A stretch of DNA of 64,000 bases from WTJH01 sp049889695 (GTDB lineage Bacteria; Bacteroidota; Bacteroidia; Flavobacteriales; Flavobacteriaceae), in assembly GCA_049889695.1 (NCBI GenBank), contig JBMHCX010000005.1:186001-250000 (forward strand), read 5' to 3'. Every line of letters begins with the position of its first letter. Position 1 is the stretch's first letter. The notes under the pieces were generated by a model. It ran no database searches. It saw only the letters and a program-made list of their open reading frames with translations, and was not told the origin of the DNA. This document shows, piece after piece, positions 43,226-51,233 of this stretch. The translations under genes were made by a program, and so were the position numbers.

Positions 43226-43845
43226 ACAAACTTGAAGGTCTGGTTGAGGGTGTAGAGCTCCGTAACGTGTTTTACTTTGAATTTTTTAAAAATCCGTTGT
43301 TTGTAAGTTGCAGCCGTCTTAGGACTGATGCCGAGCGTTTCAGCGATGAACTTATTTCGTTTACCTTTCATAATCATCCGTAAGACTTCCGTTTCTCGTC
43401 GGGAGAGCGTTTCAAAGACGTTCCGCGGTTGTTTAAAGTCAAGATTAAGGTTTAAATATCCATGACTACCGATCATGGGGAACCCTAATTTTTGTACCTG
43501 ATTAAGGGCATCGAGAAAGGCCTGTTGATTTACATTTTTATTGATGAACGCATTGGCACCCGCTTTTAGGATCGAAATAGCGTACATGTTTTGTGGTTGA
43601 GAAGAATAAAAAACAATCTTGATACCGGGCTGTATGGCGAGCACTTCATCGATCATTTCTTGCGGTCCGATGTCATAGGTCATCTCAGTAATTAAGATAT
43701 CACAGGGGTTTTCTTTAAGCCATTTGAATCCTTGCTTAAATCGGTCAGTACTGCCCACAAATGTAAATTGATCTGATTTTTTCAAAAAAGCTTTAACTCC
43801 TTTGCAAACTACTGGGTGAGGATCGATTTGAAAAACCTTGATCAT
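43222..43845 (-). CDS. LuxR-family response regulator-like protein with Glu at the phosphoacceptor
   Basis: A 207-residue receiver plus LuxR helix-turn-helix protein. The receiver spans about 1-120, but Glu54 (in DILITEM) stands where NarL-type regulators have the phosphorylated Asp54. The acidic pocket is reduced (IDPHP, Asp8 only), while Ser81/82 and Lys103 remain. The C-terminal domain has LSRRETEVLRMIMKGKRNK and GISPKTAATYKQRIFKKF, typical LuxR DNA binding. No histidine kinase is adjacent. It is probably phosphorylation-independent, though this is inference. Confidence 0.9.
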   Translation of the reverse strand: MIKVFQIDPHPVVCKGVKAFLKKSDQFTFVGSTDRFKQGFKWLKENPCDILITEMTYDIGPQEMIDEVLAIQPGIKIVFYSSQPQNMYAISILKAGANAFINKNVNQQAFLDALNQVQKLGFPMIGSHGYLNLNLDFKQPRNVFETLSRRETEVLRMIMKGKRNKFIAETLGISPKTAATYKQRIFKKFKVKHVTELYTLNQTFKFV

Positions 43846-43862
43846 AGAAGTGTTAAGTTACG

Positions 43863-44654
43863 TCAAATCAGGAGATTTTCCGGGATTTCACAGACGGGAA
43901 TAGGAAGCATTTTATGCTGATTTTGCCGGTTGAGGGCCCTGTATCGCTTTAAAACCTCCTCTTGGCGCTGGCTTAAAGTGGTATTGGCTCCCTGACTGTC
44001 GTAGCGCATAGCCCACTCCAGTTCATCGTAGGTTGCTCCCATTTGTTCTTCATCGGTCCGATTGTCTGCCCAAAGGCCGTCGGTTGGGGCAGCCTCTTGG
44101 ATGGAAGTAATGATGTTCATTTCACTTGCTAACTGGTACACTTCAGATTTCATCAGGTCTGCAATGGGACTAAGGTCTACACCTCCATCGCCGTATTTCG
44201 TGTAAAACCCGACCCCAAAATCTTCAATTTTATTGCCTGTTCCGGCGACTAAAAAATTGTTTAAAGCAGCGAAGTAGTAGAGTGTACTCATACGAAGTCT
44301 CGCTCGGGTATTGGCTAAACTCAATGCTGCTTTAGTCGTTTCGTTGGTTGCCGGTAAACTCTGCCGAAGGCTTTCAAAAACCTCTGTTAGCGATACCCGA
44401 TGCGTTTCTACCTGGGGGTAGTTGTTTTTTAGCCACTGCAGGTGTTCTTGTGCTCTGCTAACTTGATCGCTTTGCTGATGTATAGGCATTTCTAGCGCAA
44501 TAGTAGGCAGCCCAGTTCGTGCGCAAAGTGTACTGGTCACAGCGGAATCAATTCCTCCGGAAACACCAACGACAAAACCCTTTTGATGGTTGGTAAGGGC
44601 ATAATCCTTCATCCATTCGACTATGTGGTGAATTACTTTCTCAGGAGACTTCAT
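43863..44654 (-). CDS. nadE: Ammonia-dependent NAD+ synthetase
   Basis: Last step of NAD synthesis, from deamido-NAD and ammonia. 263 residues, the short single-domain form without a glutaminase domain. The PP-loop is GVSGGIDSAV, and later landmarks are AGTGNKIEDFGVGFYTKYGDGG (the substrate-binding region), DLSPIADLMKSEV and TDGLWADNRTDEEQMG. ATG 44654 is preferred over an earlier in-frame start lying in the divergent promoter region with gldB. Confidence 0.95.
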   Translation of the reverse strand: MKSPEKVIHHIVEWMKDYALTNHQKGFVVGVSGGIDSAVTSTLCARTGLPTIALEMPIHQQSDQVSRAQEHLQWLKNNYPQVETHRVSLTEVFESLRQSLPATNETTKAALSLANTRARLRMSTLYYFAALNNFLVAGTGNKIEDFGVGFYTKYGDGGVDLSPIADLMKSEVYQLASEMNIITSIQEAAPTDGLWADNRTDEEQMGATYDELEWAMRYDSQGANTTLSQRQEEVLKRYRALNRQNQHKMLPIPVCEIPENLLI

Positions 44655-44729
44655 GTTTTTTTGATTAAATGTACCTTTACCAAAATTAATTGAAATCCGA
44701 TTCAAACCCGCATAAATCATTAAAAAGCA

Positions 44730-45701
44730 TTGAATTTTAAAAGGTCTTTTTTGGTTCTAACCCTTTTGGGGTTAATTCATTACGGATGTAAAAATATTTC
44801 GTCAGAAGAGGTGGAAATTCGTCAATTAGAAATGCCTACTCAATGGAGTCGATTCGAGCTGGAGTTTCACAAATCCGAAGCAGACCAAATTCCTGCTCTA
44901 AAGCAGAATTTCCCCTATTTATTTCCCGCTAAGTTTAACGACAGTATCTGGTATACTCGCCAAAAAGATAGTTTACAGCTCTTATTGGTGGAAGCAGTAG
45001 AAGAAAAATTCCCTTCATTAGATTTTTTAGAAGCCGACCTGAAACACTTGTTTCAGCACGTGAAATACGAATTTCCTGATCTTCAGCCTCCACATCTGAT
45101 TACGTTGGTGAATAATGTTGATTATCAAAGTAAAACCGTCTATGCAGACAGTCTACTGCTTATTTCAATAGATACTTACATGGGGAATGATCACCCCCTT
45201 TATGAGGGTATCCCCCAATATATCCGACAGGAAATGGATTTGACTTACCTCAAGGGGCATGTGTTGGATAAATTTTTGCGTCAGCGCATAGGAGAGAATC
45301 AACGTCGGGAACTTCTAGAAGTAATGATCTATGAGGGTAAATTGCAGTATTTAAAGTCGCGCTTGTGGCCGCACGATTCGGCCTACAGTTTAATGGGCTA
45401 TACGGCTGAGCAACAGGCCTGGGCGGAAGCAAATGAGCGTTATATCTGGCAATATTTTATCGAGAGAGAACTGTTGTATGAAACCCATCCCAGTTATTTA
45501 GATCGGTTTATTCATCCCGCCCCCTTTTCTAAGTTTTATTTGGAGTTGGATGGGGAGTCGCCCGGAAAGATTGGCGTGTGGTTAGGATGGCAAATGGTTC
45601 AGGCCTACATGGAAAAAAACCCGGAAACATCATTGGCATCACTCGTGCGTATTCCTGCTCAAATTTTATTTCAGAAATCACAATACAAACCCAAAAAATG
45701 A
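44730..45701 (+). CDS. gldB: Gliding motility lipoprotein GldB
   Basis: A 323-residue protein required for gliding in flavobacteria. The N-terminus (MNFKRSFLVLTLLGLIHYGCKN) has a hydrophobic signal ending in a cysteine, as in lipoproteins, though the lipobox is atypical (HYGC). Further landmarks are FPYLFPAKFNDSIW, VNNVDYQSKTVYADSLL and ISIDTYMGNDHPLYEGIP. The start is TTG 44730. Its stop overlaps the gldC start by four bases (ATGA). nadE is divergent upstream, a conserved arrangement. Confidence 0.92.
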   Translation: MNFKRSFLVLTLLGLIHYGCKNISSEEVEIRQLEMPTQWSRFELEFHKSEADQIPALKQNFPYLFPAKFNDSIWYTRQKDSLQLLLVEAVEEKFPSLDFLEADLKHLFQHVKYEFPDLQPPHLITLVNNVDYQSKTVYADSLLLISIDTYMGNDHPLYEGIPQYIRQEMDLTYLKGHVLDKFLRQRIGENQRRELLEVMIYEGKLQYLKSRLWPHDSAYSLMGYTAEQQAWAEANERYIWQYFIERELLYETHPSYLDRFIHPAPFSKFYLELDGESPGKIGVWLGWQMVQAYMEKNPETSLASLVRIPAQILFQKSQYKPKK

Positions 45702-46036
45702 GTGTAAAGAAACAGACGTCCATCGCAATCGAGATCGGTTTAGATGAAAACAAAATTCCTGAAGAAATTCATTGGTCGGCACCAGATGGGGGCGTGGAGC
45801 ATCAGGAAGCTAAGGCAATGATGCTTGCCTTTTGGGATCCAGACCAGAAGGAGACAATGCGGATGGATCTTTGGGTGAAAGATATGCCCGTGGACCAGAT
45901 GCAGCAGTTTTTCCACCAGACCTTGGTGACCATGAGTGATACGTATTTTAGGGCAACGCAGGACGAAAAAATGCAGGCGACCATGCGAGATTTTTGCGAT
46001 TATTTCGCGGAAAAACTGAACCTGATCAAGTCTTAA
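45698..46036 (+). CDS. gldC: Gliding motility protein GldC
   Basis: A 112-residue cytoplasmic protein of the gliding locus, following gldB with an ATGA overlap. It begins MSVKKQTSIAIEIGLDENKIPEEIHWSA, with later MLAFWDPDQKETMRMDLWVKDM, both conserved in GldC. It enhances gliding in Flavobacterium johnsoniae and its molecular role is unknown. The longer frame from 45578 is rejected because it would lie inside gldB. Confidence 0.93.
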   Translation: MSVKKQTSIAIEIGLDENKIPEEIHWSAPDGGVEHQEAKAMMLAFWDPDQKETMRMDLWVKDMPVDQMQQFFHQTLVTMSDTYFRATQDEKMQATMRDFCDYFAEKLNLIKS

Positions 46037-46037
46037 T

Positions 46038-46640
46038 TTAGTGCTGTATATTTCGGTTAAGTTGCTCTATATAAGCGATTAAACCGTCTAAGCCCGTCCT
46101 CTTTTCTGCAGAAGTAACGTAGTATTCAGGAAAAAACTCCCAATCTTCCGCCAATACTTCGAAATAGTCTTTTATCTGCTGTTCTACAACTCTAGGGGAT
46201 ATTTTGTCGGCCTTAGTAAAGACGATTTGAAAAGGTAACTGTTGGGTTCCCATCCATTTCATGAATTCCCTATCGATGGGCTGCGGCTGGTGTCTAATAT
46301 CGATCAGTATAAAAGCACTTACCAGTTGTTTTCGTTGGGTGAAGTATTGGGTGATGAATTTTTGAAAAACTTTTTTTTGAGATTTTGAGACCCGTGCGTA
46401 GCCATAGCCCGGAAGGTCTACCAAATGCCATTCCTGATTGATTAAAAAATGGTTGATCAGTTGAGTTTTTCCTGGTCTACTTGATGTTTTTGCCAGCTGT
46501 TTTTGATTGCACATCGCATTGATGAGTGAAGATTTCCCCACATTAGATCGTCCGATAAAAGCATATTCAGGAAGATTCCCTTTGGGACATTTCCCGACAT
46601 CGGTATTGCTCATTACAAAAGATGCTGAGCGAATTGGCAT
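46038..46640 (-). CDS. engB: Ribosome biogenesis GTPase EngB (YihA/YsxC)
   Basis: A 200-residue GTPase needed for 50S assembly. The G1 loop is GRSNVGKSSLI, switch region TSSRPGKTQLIN, G3 DLPGYGYARVSK, G4 TKAD and G5 TSAEKRTG. It is adjacent to an alpha/beta hydrolase gene with a 2-bp gap. It faces gldC convergently, the stops one base apart. Confidence 0.96.
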   Translation of the reverse strand: MPIRSASFVMSNTDVGKCPKGNLPEYAFIGRSNVGKSSLINAMCNQKQLAKTSSRPGKTQLINHFLINQEWHLVDLPGYGYARVSKSQKKVFQKFITQYFTQRKQLVSAFILIDIRHQPQPIDREFMKWMGTQQLPFQIVFTKADKISPRVVEQQIKDYFEVLAEDWEFFPEYYVTSAEKRTGLDGLIAYIEQLNRNIQH

Positions 46641-46642
46641 GA

Positions 46643-47407
46643 TTATAGGTTATTGTGCTCCAACCACTCGAGGAGGATTTCATTAAATCGCTCTGGGTGC
46701 TCCATCATCGGTGCATGACCGCATTTTTCGATCCAGTAAAGTTCCGAGTTGGGGAGTAGTTTGTGAAATTCATCTGCAACTTCAGGGGGCGTAACAATGT
46801 CGTTTTTTCCCCAAATGATGGCGGTTGGTTGCTTCATGTTAGGTAAATCCTTCGACATATTATGCCGTATGGCACTTTTTGCAATCGCTAAAGTCCTAAC
46901 TAGTTTGTCGCGATTGTTCACGGACTCGAAGACCTCATCTACTATTTCTTTGGTTGCCACTTTAGGGTCGTAGAATACTTCCTCGCTTTTTTGCTTGATG
47001 AATTCATAATTTCCGCGCTTCGGATATCCATCGCCCATGGAGTTTTCATAGAGGCCTGAACTACCTGTGATGACTAAACCTTTTACTGACGTAGGAAAAC
47101 TCTTGGTATAGACCAATCCAATGTGGCCTCCTAGGGAATTGCCTATGACAATGACATCTTTCAGTTGTTTGTGTTCGACAAACTCGTGTACATATTTAGC
47201 AAATTCTTTGACGTTCGTCTTAAGAATGGGCATGTCGTATATGGGGAGCTGAGGAATAATTACTCTATACCCAGCCTCCGGAAGTCGATTAAAAACTCCC
47301 TCGAAATTACTTAAGCCACCCATTAGGCCATGAAGGACAATAAGGGGACGTCCAGAACCTTGTTCCACGTATTCAAATCGGTCGTCCTTGATAAGATGTT
47401 GATTCAT
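46643..47407 (-). CDS. Alpha/beta hydrolase
   Basis: A 254-residue alpha/beta hydrolase of unknown substrate. The nucleophile elbow is GNSLGG (about 91-96), the oxyanion region is HGLMGG (about 26-31), and the catalytic histidine lies in KCGHAPMMEHPE. No signal peptide. This gene commonly sits between engB and mraZ in flavobacteria. It is divergent from mraZ, 195 bp apart. Confidence 0.92.
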   Translation of the reverse strand: MNQHLIKDDRFEYVEQGSGRPLIVLHGLMGGLSNFEGVFNRLPEAGYRVIIPQLPIYDMPILKTNVKEFAKYVHEFVEHKQLKDVIVIGNSLGGHIGLVYTKSFPTSVKGLVITGSSGLYENSMGDGYPKRGNYEFIKQKSEEVFYDPKVATKEIVDEVFESVNNRDKLVRTLAIAKSAIRHNMSKDLPNMKQPTAIIWGKNDIVTPPEVADEFHKLLPNSELYWIEKCGHAPMMEHPERFNEILLEWLEHNNL

Positions 47408-47512
47408 GTAGCTTCTTCCTCCTCAGATTAGCACTAGCGACAAATATATACAATTCCATTCATCCCTGATTTTTTTTCCTGCTTTTAGTTCGCATCTGTC
47501 TCAATCGAGCAG

Positions 47513-47560
47513 GTGGGAAAACTTATCAACAAAGTGGTAATTAGTGGTAAAAAGTGGGAA
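47513..47560 (+). promoter_or_regulatory. MraZ operator: GTGGKA direct repeats
   Basis: GTGGTA (47535), GTGGTA (47545) and GTGGGA (47555) recur at an exact 10-bp period, with an A/T-rich spacer each time. A fourth GTGGGAAAA sits at 47513, out of phase by 2 bp. E. coli MraZ binds TGGGN repeats at the same 10-bp period upstream of mraZ, so this is the likely autoregulatory operator. It covers the -33 region, 9 bp before the -7 element. Confidence 0.8.
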
Positions 47561-47569
47561 TTTAATTTT

Positions 47570-47577
47570 ATATTTGA
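47570..47577 (+). promoter_or_regulatory. -7 element of the mraZ/dcw operon (TATATTTG)
   Basis: TATATTTG matches TAnnTTTG, 25 bases before the GTG start of mraZ and immediately after the MraZ repeats. It is the only clear promoter for the dcw run. Confidence 0.65.
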
Positions 47578-47602
47578 ATAAGATTAAAAGCAAACGACTG
47601 TA

Positions 47603-48061
47603 GTGCAGCACTTTATAGGGACATATGAATGTAAATCAGACATCAAAGGTCGAGTCATGGTTCCGCGCGCACTGCAGCGACAATTAGCGGATAAGCTAAC
47701 AGGAGGTTTTGTGATTAAGCGAGCAGTTTTTCAGCCTTGTTTAGAAATCTACCCCATGAAAGAGTGGGAGGCTTTGATGGAGAAAATCAATGGTTTAAAT
47801 CGTTTCAACAAAAAGAACAACGACTTTATACGCAGGTTTACTGCAGGTGTGAAAATTGTAGAGGTCGATGCTTCAGGGCGTATTTTAATTCCGAAGGATT
47901 TATTGAGTCATGCGGGTATTGTAAAAGACGTGGTGTTGTCTTCGGCAGTGAATATCCTGGAGATTTGGGATAAAAGTCGATATGAGCAAGCTATAGATGA
48001 AGCCGCGGTAGATTTTGGAGCGCTTGCGGAAGAAGTAATGGGAGATGCAGATGGTGAGTAG
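47603..48061 (+). CDS. mraZ: Transcriptional regulator MraZ
   Basis: A 152-residue DNA-binding repressor of the division and cell-wall cluster, made of two AbrB-like SpoVT halves: GTYECKSDIKGRVMVP (about 5-20) and VKIVEVDASGRILIP (about 83-97). Known MraZ proteins form rings that bind 10-bp-spaced TGGG repeats before their own gene, and such repeats are present. Start is GTG 47603, the only start upstream of the first AbrB motif. It ends overlapping rsmH. Confidence 0.95.
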   Translation: MQHFIGTYECKSDIKGRVMVPRALQRQLADKLTGGFVIKRAVFQPCLEIYPMKEWEALMEKINGLNRFNKKNNDFIRRFTAGVKIVEVDASGRILIPKDLLSHAGIVKDVVLSSAVNILEIWDKSRYEQAIDEAAVDFGALAEEVMGDADGE

Positions 48062-48953
48062 TTATCATAATCCAGTAATGCTTCAGGAATGTCTCGATGG
48101 TTTAGATATAGATCCGGATGGGGTGTATGTCGATGTAACTTTTGGTGGTGGTGGGCATAGCCGTGCTATACTAGATTCTTTAAGTGACAAAGGAAGAGTG
48201 GTGGCTTTTGATCAGGATCCTGAAGCGCAAGCCAATGCATTGGAAGATTCACGCTTCTTGTTGATTGCAGCTAATTTTTCTGACATGCAGCGGTTTTTAA
48301 GGTTCCATGGCTATAAAAAAGTAAACGGAGTATTGGCTGATTTTGGTGTTTCTTCCCATCAGTTTGATACAGCAGATCGAGGCTTTTCGATTCGTTTCGA
48401 TGGACCATTAGATATGCGGATGAATCCGGGGCAGGAGTTAAATGCCGCTCAGGTGATTAACGCTTATGCATTGGAAGATCTACGAAATATTTTCAAGGTA
48501 TACGGAGAACTCAAGCAGGCCGATCGTTTTGCGCGAGCTGTCATTGACGCTCGTGATGCAAAAGAAATCGTCTCTACTCAACAATTGAAGGATGTTTTTT
48601 CGGCCATGATTCCGGAACGACACCAGAATAAAGTATTTGCGCAGGTATTTCAGGCGTTACGAATAGAGGTGAATAGGGAGTTGGAGGTGATTAAGCAGTT
48701 TTTAAATCAGGTGTCAGAGGTGTTAGAGCCAAAAGGGCGTTTGGTGGTTATGTCTTATCACTCTTTAGAAGATCGTTTAGTAAAGAATTTTATTCGGTCA
48801 GGGCGGTTTCAAGGAGAAGTGGAAAAGGATTTTTATGGAAATCCTTTGGTGCCCTTTAAGAAAGTAGGTGGCGTTCAGGTGGCTTCAGCTGAAGAGGTTC
48901 AATTGAATTCGCGCTCTAGAAGCGCCAAATTAAGAGTTGCAGAGCGGTTATGA
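48051..48953 (+). CDS. rsmH: 16S rRNA m4C1402 methyltransferase RsmH
   Basis: N4-methylates C1402 of 16S rRNA. 300 residues with MLQECLDGL, the SAM loop VDVTFGGGGHS, DFGVSSHQFDTADRGFS, DMRMNP and LVVMSYHSLEDRLVK. The start is ATG 48051 (MVSSYHNPVM); an in-frame ATG at 48045 is possible. It overlaps mraZ by 11 bp and ftsL by four. Confidence 0.96.
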   Translation: MVSSYHNPVMLQECLDGLDIDPDGVYVDVTFGGGGHSRAILDSLSDKGRVVAFDQDPEAQANALEDSRFLLIAANFSDMQRFLRFHGYKKVNGVLADFGVSSHQFDTADRGFSIRFDGPLDMRMNPGQELNAAQVINAYALEDLRNIFKVYGELKQADRFARAVIDARDAKEIVSTQQLKDVFSAMIPERHQNKVFAQVFQALRIEVNRELEVIKQFLNQVSEVLEPKGRLVVMSYHSLEDRLVKNFIRSGRFQGEVEKDFYGNPLVPFKKVGGVQVASAEEVQLNSRSRSAKLRVAERL

Positions 48954-49267
48954 AAAGTATACTTGCCTTTTTGAATATAGAGTTTTTACTAAAGGAGGAT
49001 GCGTTTAAAAATTGGCGTATGCTCTTTTTCTCGGCTTTTTTGGCCTTAATCATGATCAATAGTGGGCATCAGACCGATCGGAAAATATTTAAAATCTCGG
49101 AGCTCAATAAAGAATTACAGGTTCTAAAGAGTCGATATGTAGAAAAAAAGGCACAGTTAGTGGCGCTTCGTAAAGAGAGTCGTATTCACACAGCTCTAAA
49201 AGACAGGGGGTTTATGGTTCAAAAAACCACTCCGTATATGTTAACCTATAAATATACAGATGAATAA
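48950..49267 (+). CDS. ftsL: FtsL-like division protein
   Basis: A 105-residue bitopic membrane protein with a short cytoplasmic N-terminus, one membrane helix (about 26-40) and a heptad-rich coiled coil (about 50-85), ending TYKYTDE. This matches the Bacteroidota FtsL-like proteins always found between rsmH and ftsI. It presumably links FtsQ and FtsW/FtsI in the divisome. It overlaps both neighbours. Confidence 0.88.
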   Translation: MKSILAFLNIEFLLKEDAFKNWRMLFFSAFLALIMINSGHQTDRKIFKISELNKELQVLKSRYVEKKAQLVALRKESRIHTALKDRGFMVQKTTPYMLTYKYTDE

Positions 49268-51233
49268 AAACAAGGTTTATCGGTTTTATGGGGTTGCATT
49301 TGCCATGCTCATTTTCGCATTGGTGCTGTTCGGAAAGTTGTTGTATATACAGTTATATCAGGCGGAGCATTACGAGGCTATTGCGGAAGGGAAAACCCTC
49401 AAAAAGACAGTTATACAGCCTAGTCGAGGAAATATCTACTCAGACGACGGGACTTTACTAGCCACTTCCGTGGCTGAATACGAGTTGCGATGGGATGCAG
49501 CAACAGTAGCACCAGAACTTTTTCATAATCAACGAGCAGAGTTGGCCCAGAAACTAGCAGATTTTTTTCAAAAATCGCCTCAGTACTTTCTCAATCGTTT
49601 AAACAAAGCTTGGCAGCAAAAAAACAGGTATATGCTTTTGGCCAAGAATTTAACGCATACCCAATATCAGACCATCAAGCAATTTCCCATCTTTCGTTTA
49701 GGAAGTTACAAAGGCGGGTTAATCGTCGAGCGTGAAATGATTCGTGAGCATCCTTTGGGGAAGATTGCAGAGCGAACCATTGGTTATGAAAAAATGGATC
49801 CGAAAGGTTATTTCTTGCGGGTAGGTCTAGAAGGTGCTTATGGGAATTATTTGCGCGGAGCTCCAGGGGTCAGGTTGAAGCAACGAATAGCCAACGGGCA
49901 GTGGAAACCGTTAAATGACACAAATGAGGTGGAGCCCTCGGCAGGTTATGATCTTTATTCTACCATAAATGTTCCTCTTCAAAATAAAGTACACGATGCC
50001 TTGTTGGCGCAATTAGAAAAATTTGAAGCAGAACACGGGACTGCAGTGGTGATGGAAGTGGCCACAGGAGAAATCAAGGCGATCGCCAATTTAGGGCGGA
50101 CGGACCAAGGGAAATACTACGAACGGTTGAACTATGCCGTTGGGGAAGCGCATGAGCCTGGATCGACCTTCAAGCTTATGGGGATGATAGCAGCCTTGGA
50201 AGACGGCCTGATTCAGCCTAATGACCTGATCGATACCGAAAATGGAGTGCTTACTTTCTTCGGTAAATTCAAGGTGCGTGACTCTCGTAGAGGAGGGTAC
50301 GGGAAAATTTCTGCTTCTAAAATATTTGAAGTTTCCTCGAATGTGGGGATGGTAAAAATCATCGATCGCCACTATAGCAACAATCCACGCAAGTTTATTG
50401 ATCGTTTATACGCTATGGGGCTAAAGGAACCTTTAGGAGTCTCTATTCATGGCGAAGCAGCTCCTAAAATTCCCTATCCTACAGACCCTGATTGGGACGG
50501 GTTGGACTTGCCCTGGATGGCTTATGGATACGGTCTAACGCTAACTCCCCTCCAAACGTTGACATTTTACAATGCTGTTGCCAATGATGGCATAATGGTG
50601 AAGCCTAGGTTTGTGAAGCGTCTTGAAGGCTGGGGAAAAAACAAGTCTTTTACCCTTGAGGCAGAAGTGATTAAGCCTTCTATCTGTTCTAAGGAGACGC
50701 TGACAGCTGTTCGGCAGATGATGTTTAATGTGGTGAACAAGCCGTGGGGAACCGCTCGAAGTATTCAAGACGATCGGATAAGCATGGCCGGAAAAACCGG
50801 TACTTGTCAGGTAGATTACAATACCGATAACGTACAGTATATCTCCAGTTTTGTGGGCTACTTTCCTGCCGAGCAACCCATCTATTCTTGTATCGTTGTT
50901 ATTCACCGTCCCAATAAAGAAAAAGGATACTACGGGGCTAGCGTGGCTGCTCCGGTTTTTAAGGAGATTGCCGTTTCGGTTAATCGAGATTTTCCGAAAG
51001 AAATCGAAGTTGCTCCTTCTGCAGAAAATAAGGTCAAGGAGTCGCTTACACCCGAATTTATAACGGATGCTATTCCAGACCTCAAAGGAATGCCTTTTAT
51101 GGATGCGGTGGCACTCTTAGAGCAGTTAGGTGTTCAGGTCAATGCTGTCGGTAGAGGGAAAGTTCTATGGCAATCGGTAAAAGCCGGAACTCCCATCGGG
51201 GCAAAAATGAAAATTGAATTGAAGTTAGGATGA
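49260..51233 (+). CDS. ftsI: Division transpeptidase FtsI/PBP3 with PASTA domain
   Basis: Septal peptidoglycan transpeptidase, 657 residues. One N-terminal membrane anchor (about 11-30) precedes the pedestal domain and the transpeptidase domain with STFK at 302-305 (catalytic Ser302), SSN at 359-361 and KTG at 512-514. A single PASTA domain lies at the C-terminus (about 595-657; IPDLKGMPFMDAVALLEQLG). Overlaps the neighbours by four to eight bases. Confidence 0.95.
   Translation: MNKNKVYRFYGVAFAMLIFALVLFGKLLYIQLYQAEHYEAIAEGKTLKKTVIQPSRGNIYSDDGTLLATSVAEYELRWDAATVAPELFHNQRAELAQKLADFFQKSPQYFLNRLNKAWQQKNRYMLLAKNLTHTQYQTIKQFPIFRLGSYKGGLIVEREMIREHPLGKIAERTIGYEKMDPKGYFLRVGLEGAYGNYLRGAPGVRLKQRIANGQWKPLNDTNEVEPSAGYDLYSTINVPLQNKVHDALLAQLEKFEAEHGTAVVMEVATGEIKAIANLGRTDQGKYYERLNYAVGEAHEPGSTFKLMGMIAALEDGLIQPNDLIDTENGVLTFFGKFKVRDSRRGGYGKISASKIFEVSSNVGMVKIIDRHYSNNPRKFIDRLYAMGLKEPLGVSIHGEAAPKIPYPTDPDWDGLDLPWMAYGYGLTLTPLQTLTFYNAVANDGIMVKPRFVKRLEGWGKNKSFTLEAEVIKPSICSKETLTAVRQMMFNVVNKPWGTARSIQDDRISMAGKTGTCQVDYNTDNVQYISSFVGYFPAEQPIYSCIVVIHRPNKEKGYYGASVAAPVFKEIAVSVNRDFPKEIEVAPSAENKVKESLTPEFITDAIPDLKGMPFMDAVALLEQLGVQVNAVGRGKVLWQSVKAGTPIGAKMKIELKLG

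Noticed and set aside
45578..45697. N-terminal extension of GldC
   Set aside because: It lies inside gldB; GldC proteins begin MSVKKQTSI as at 45698.
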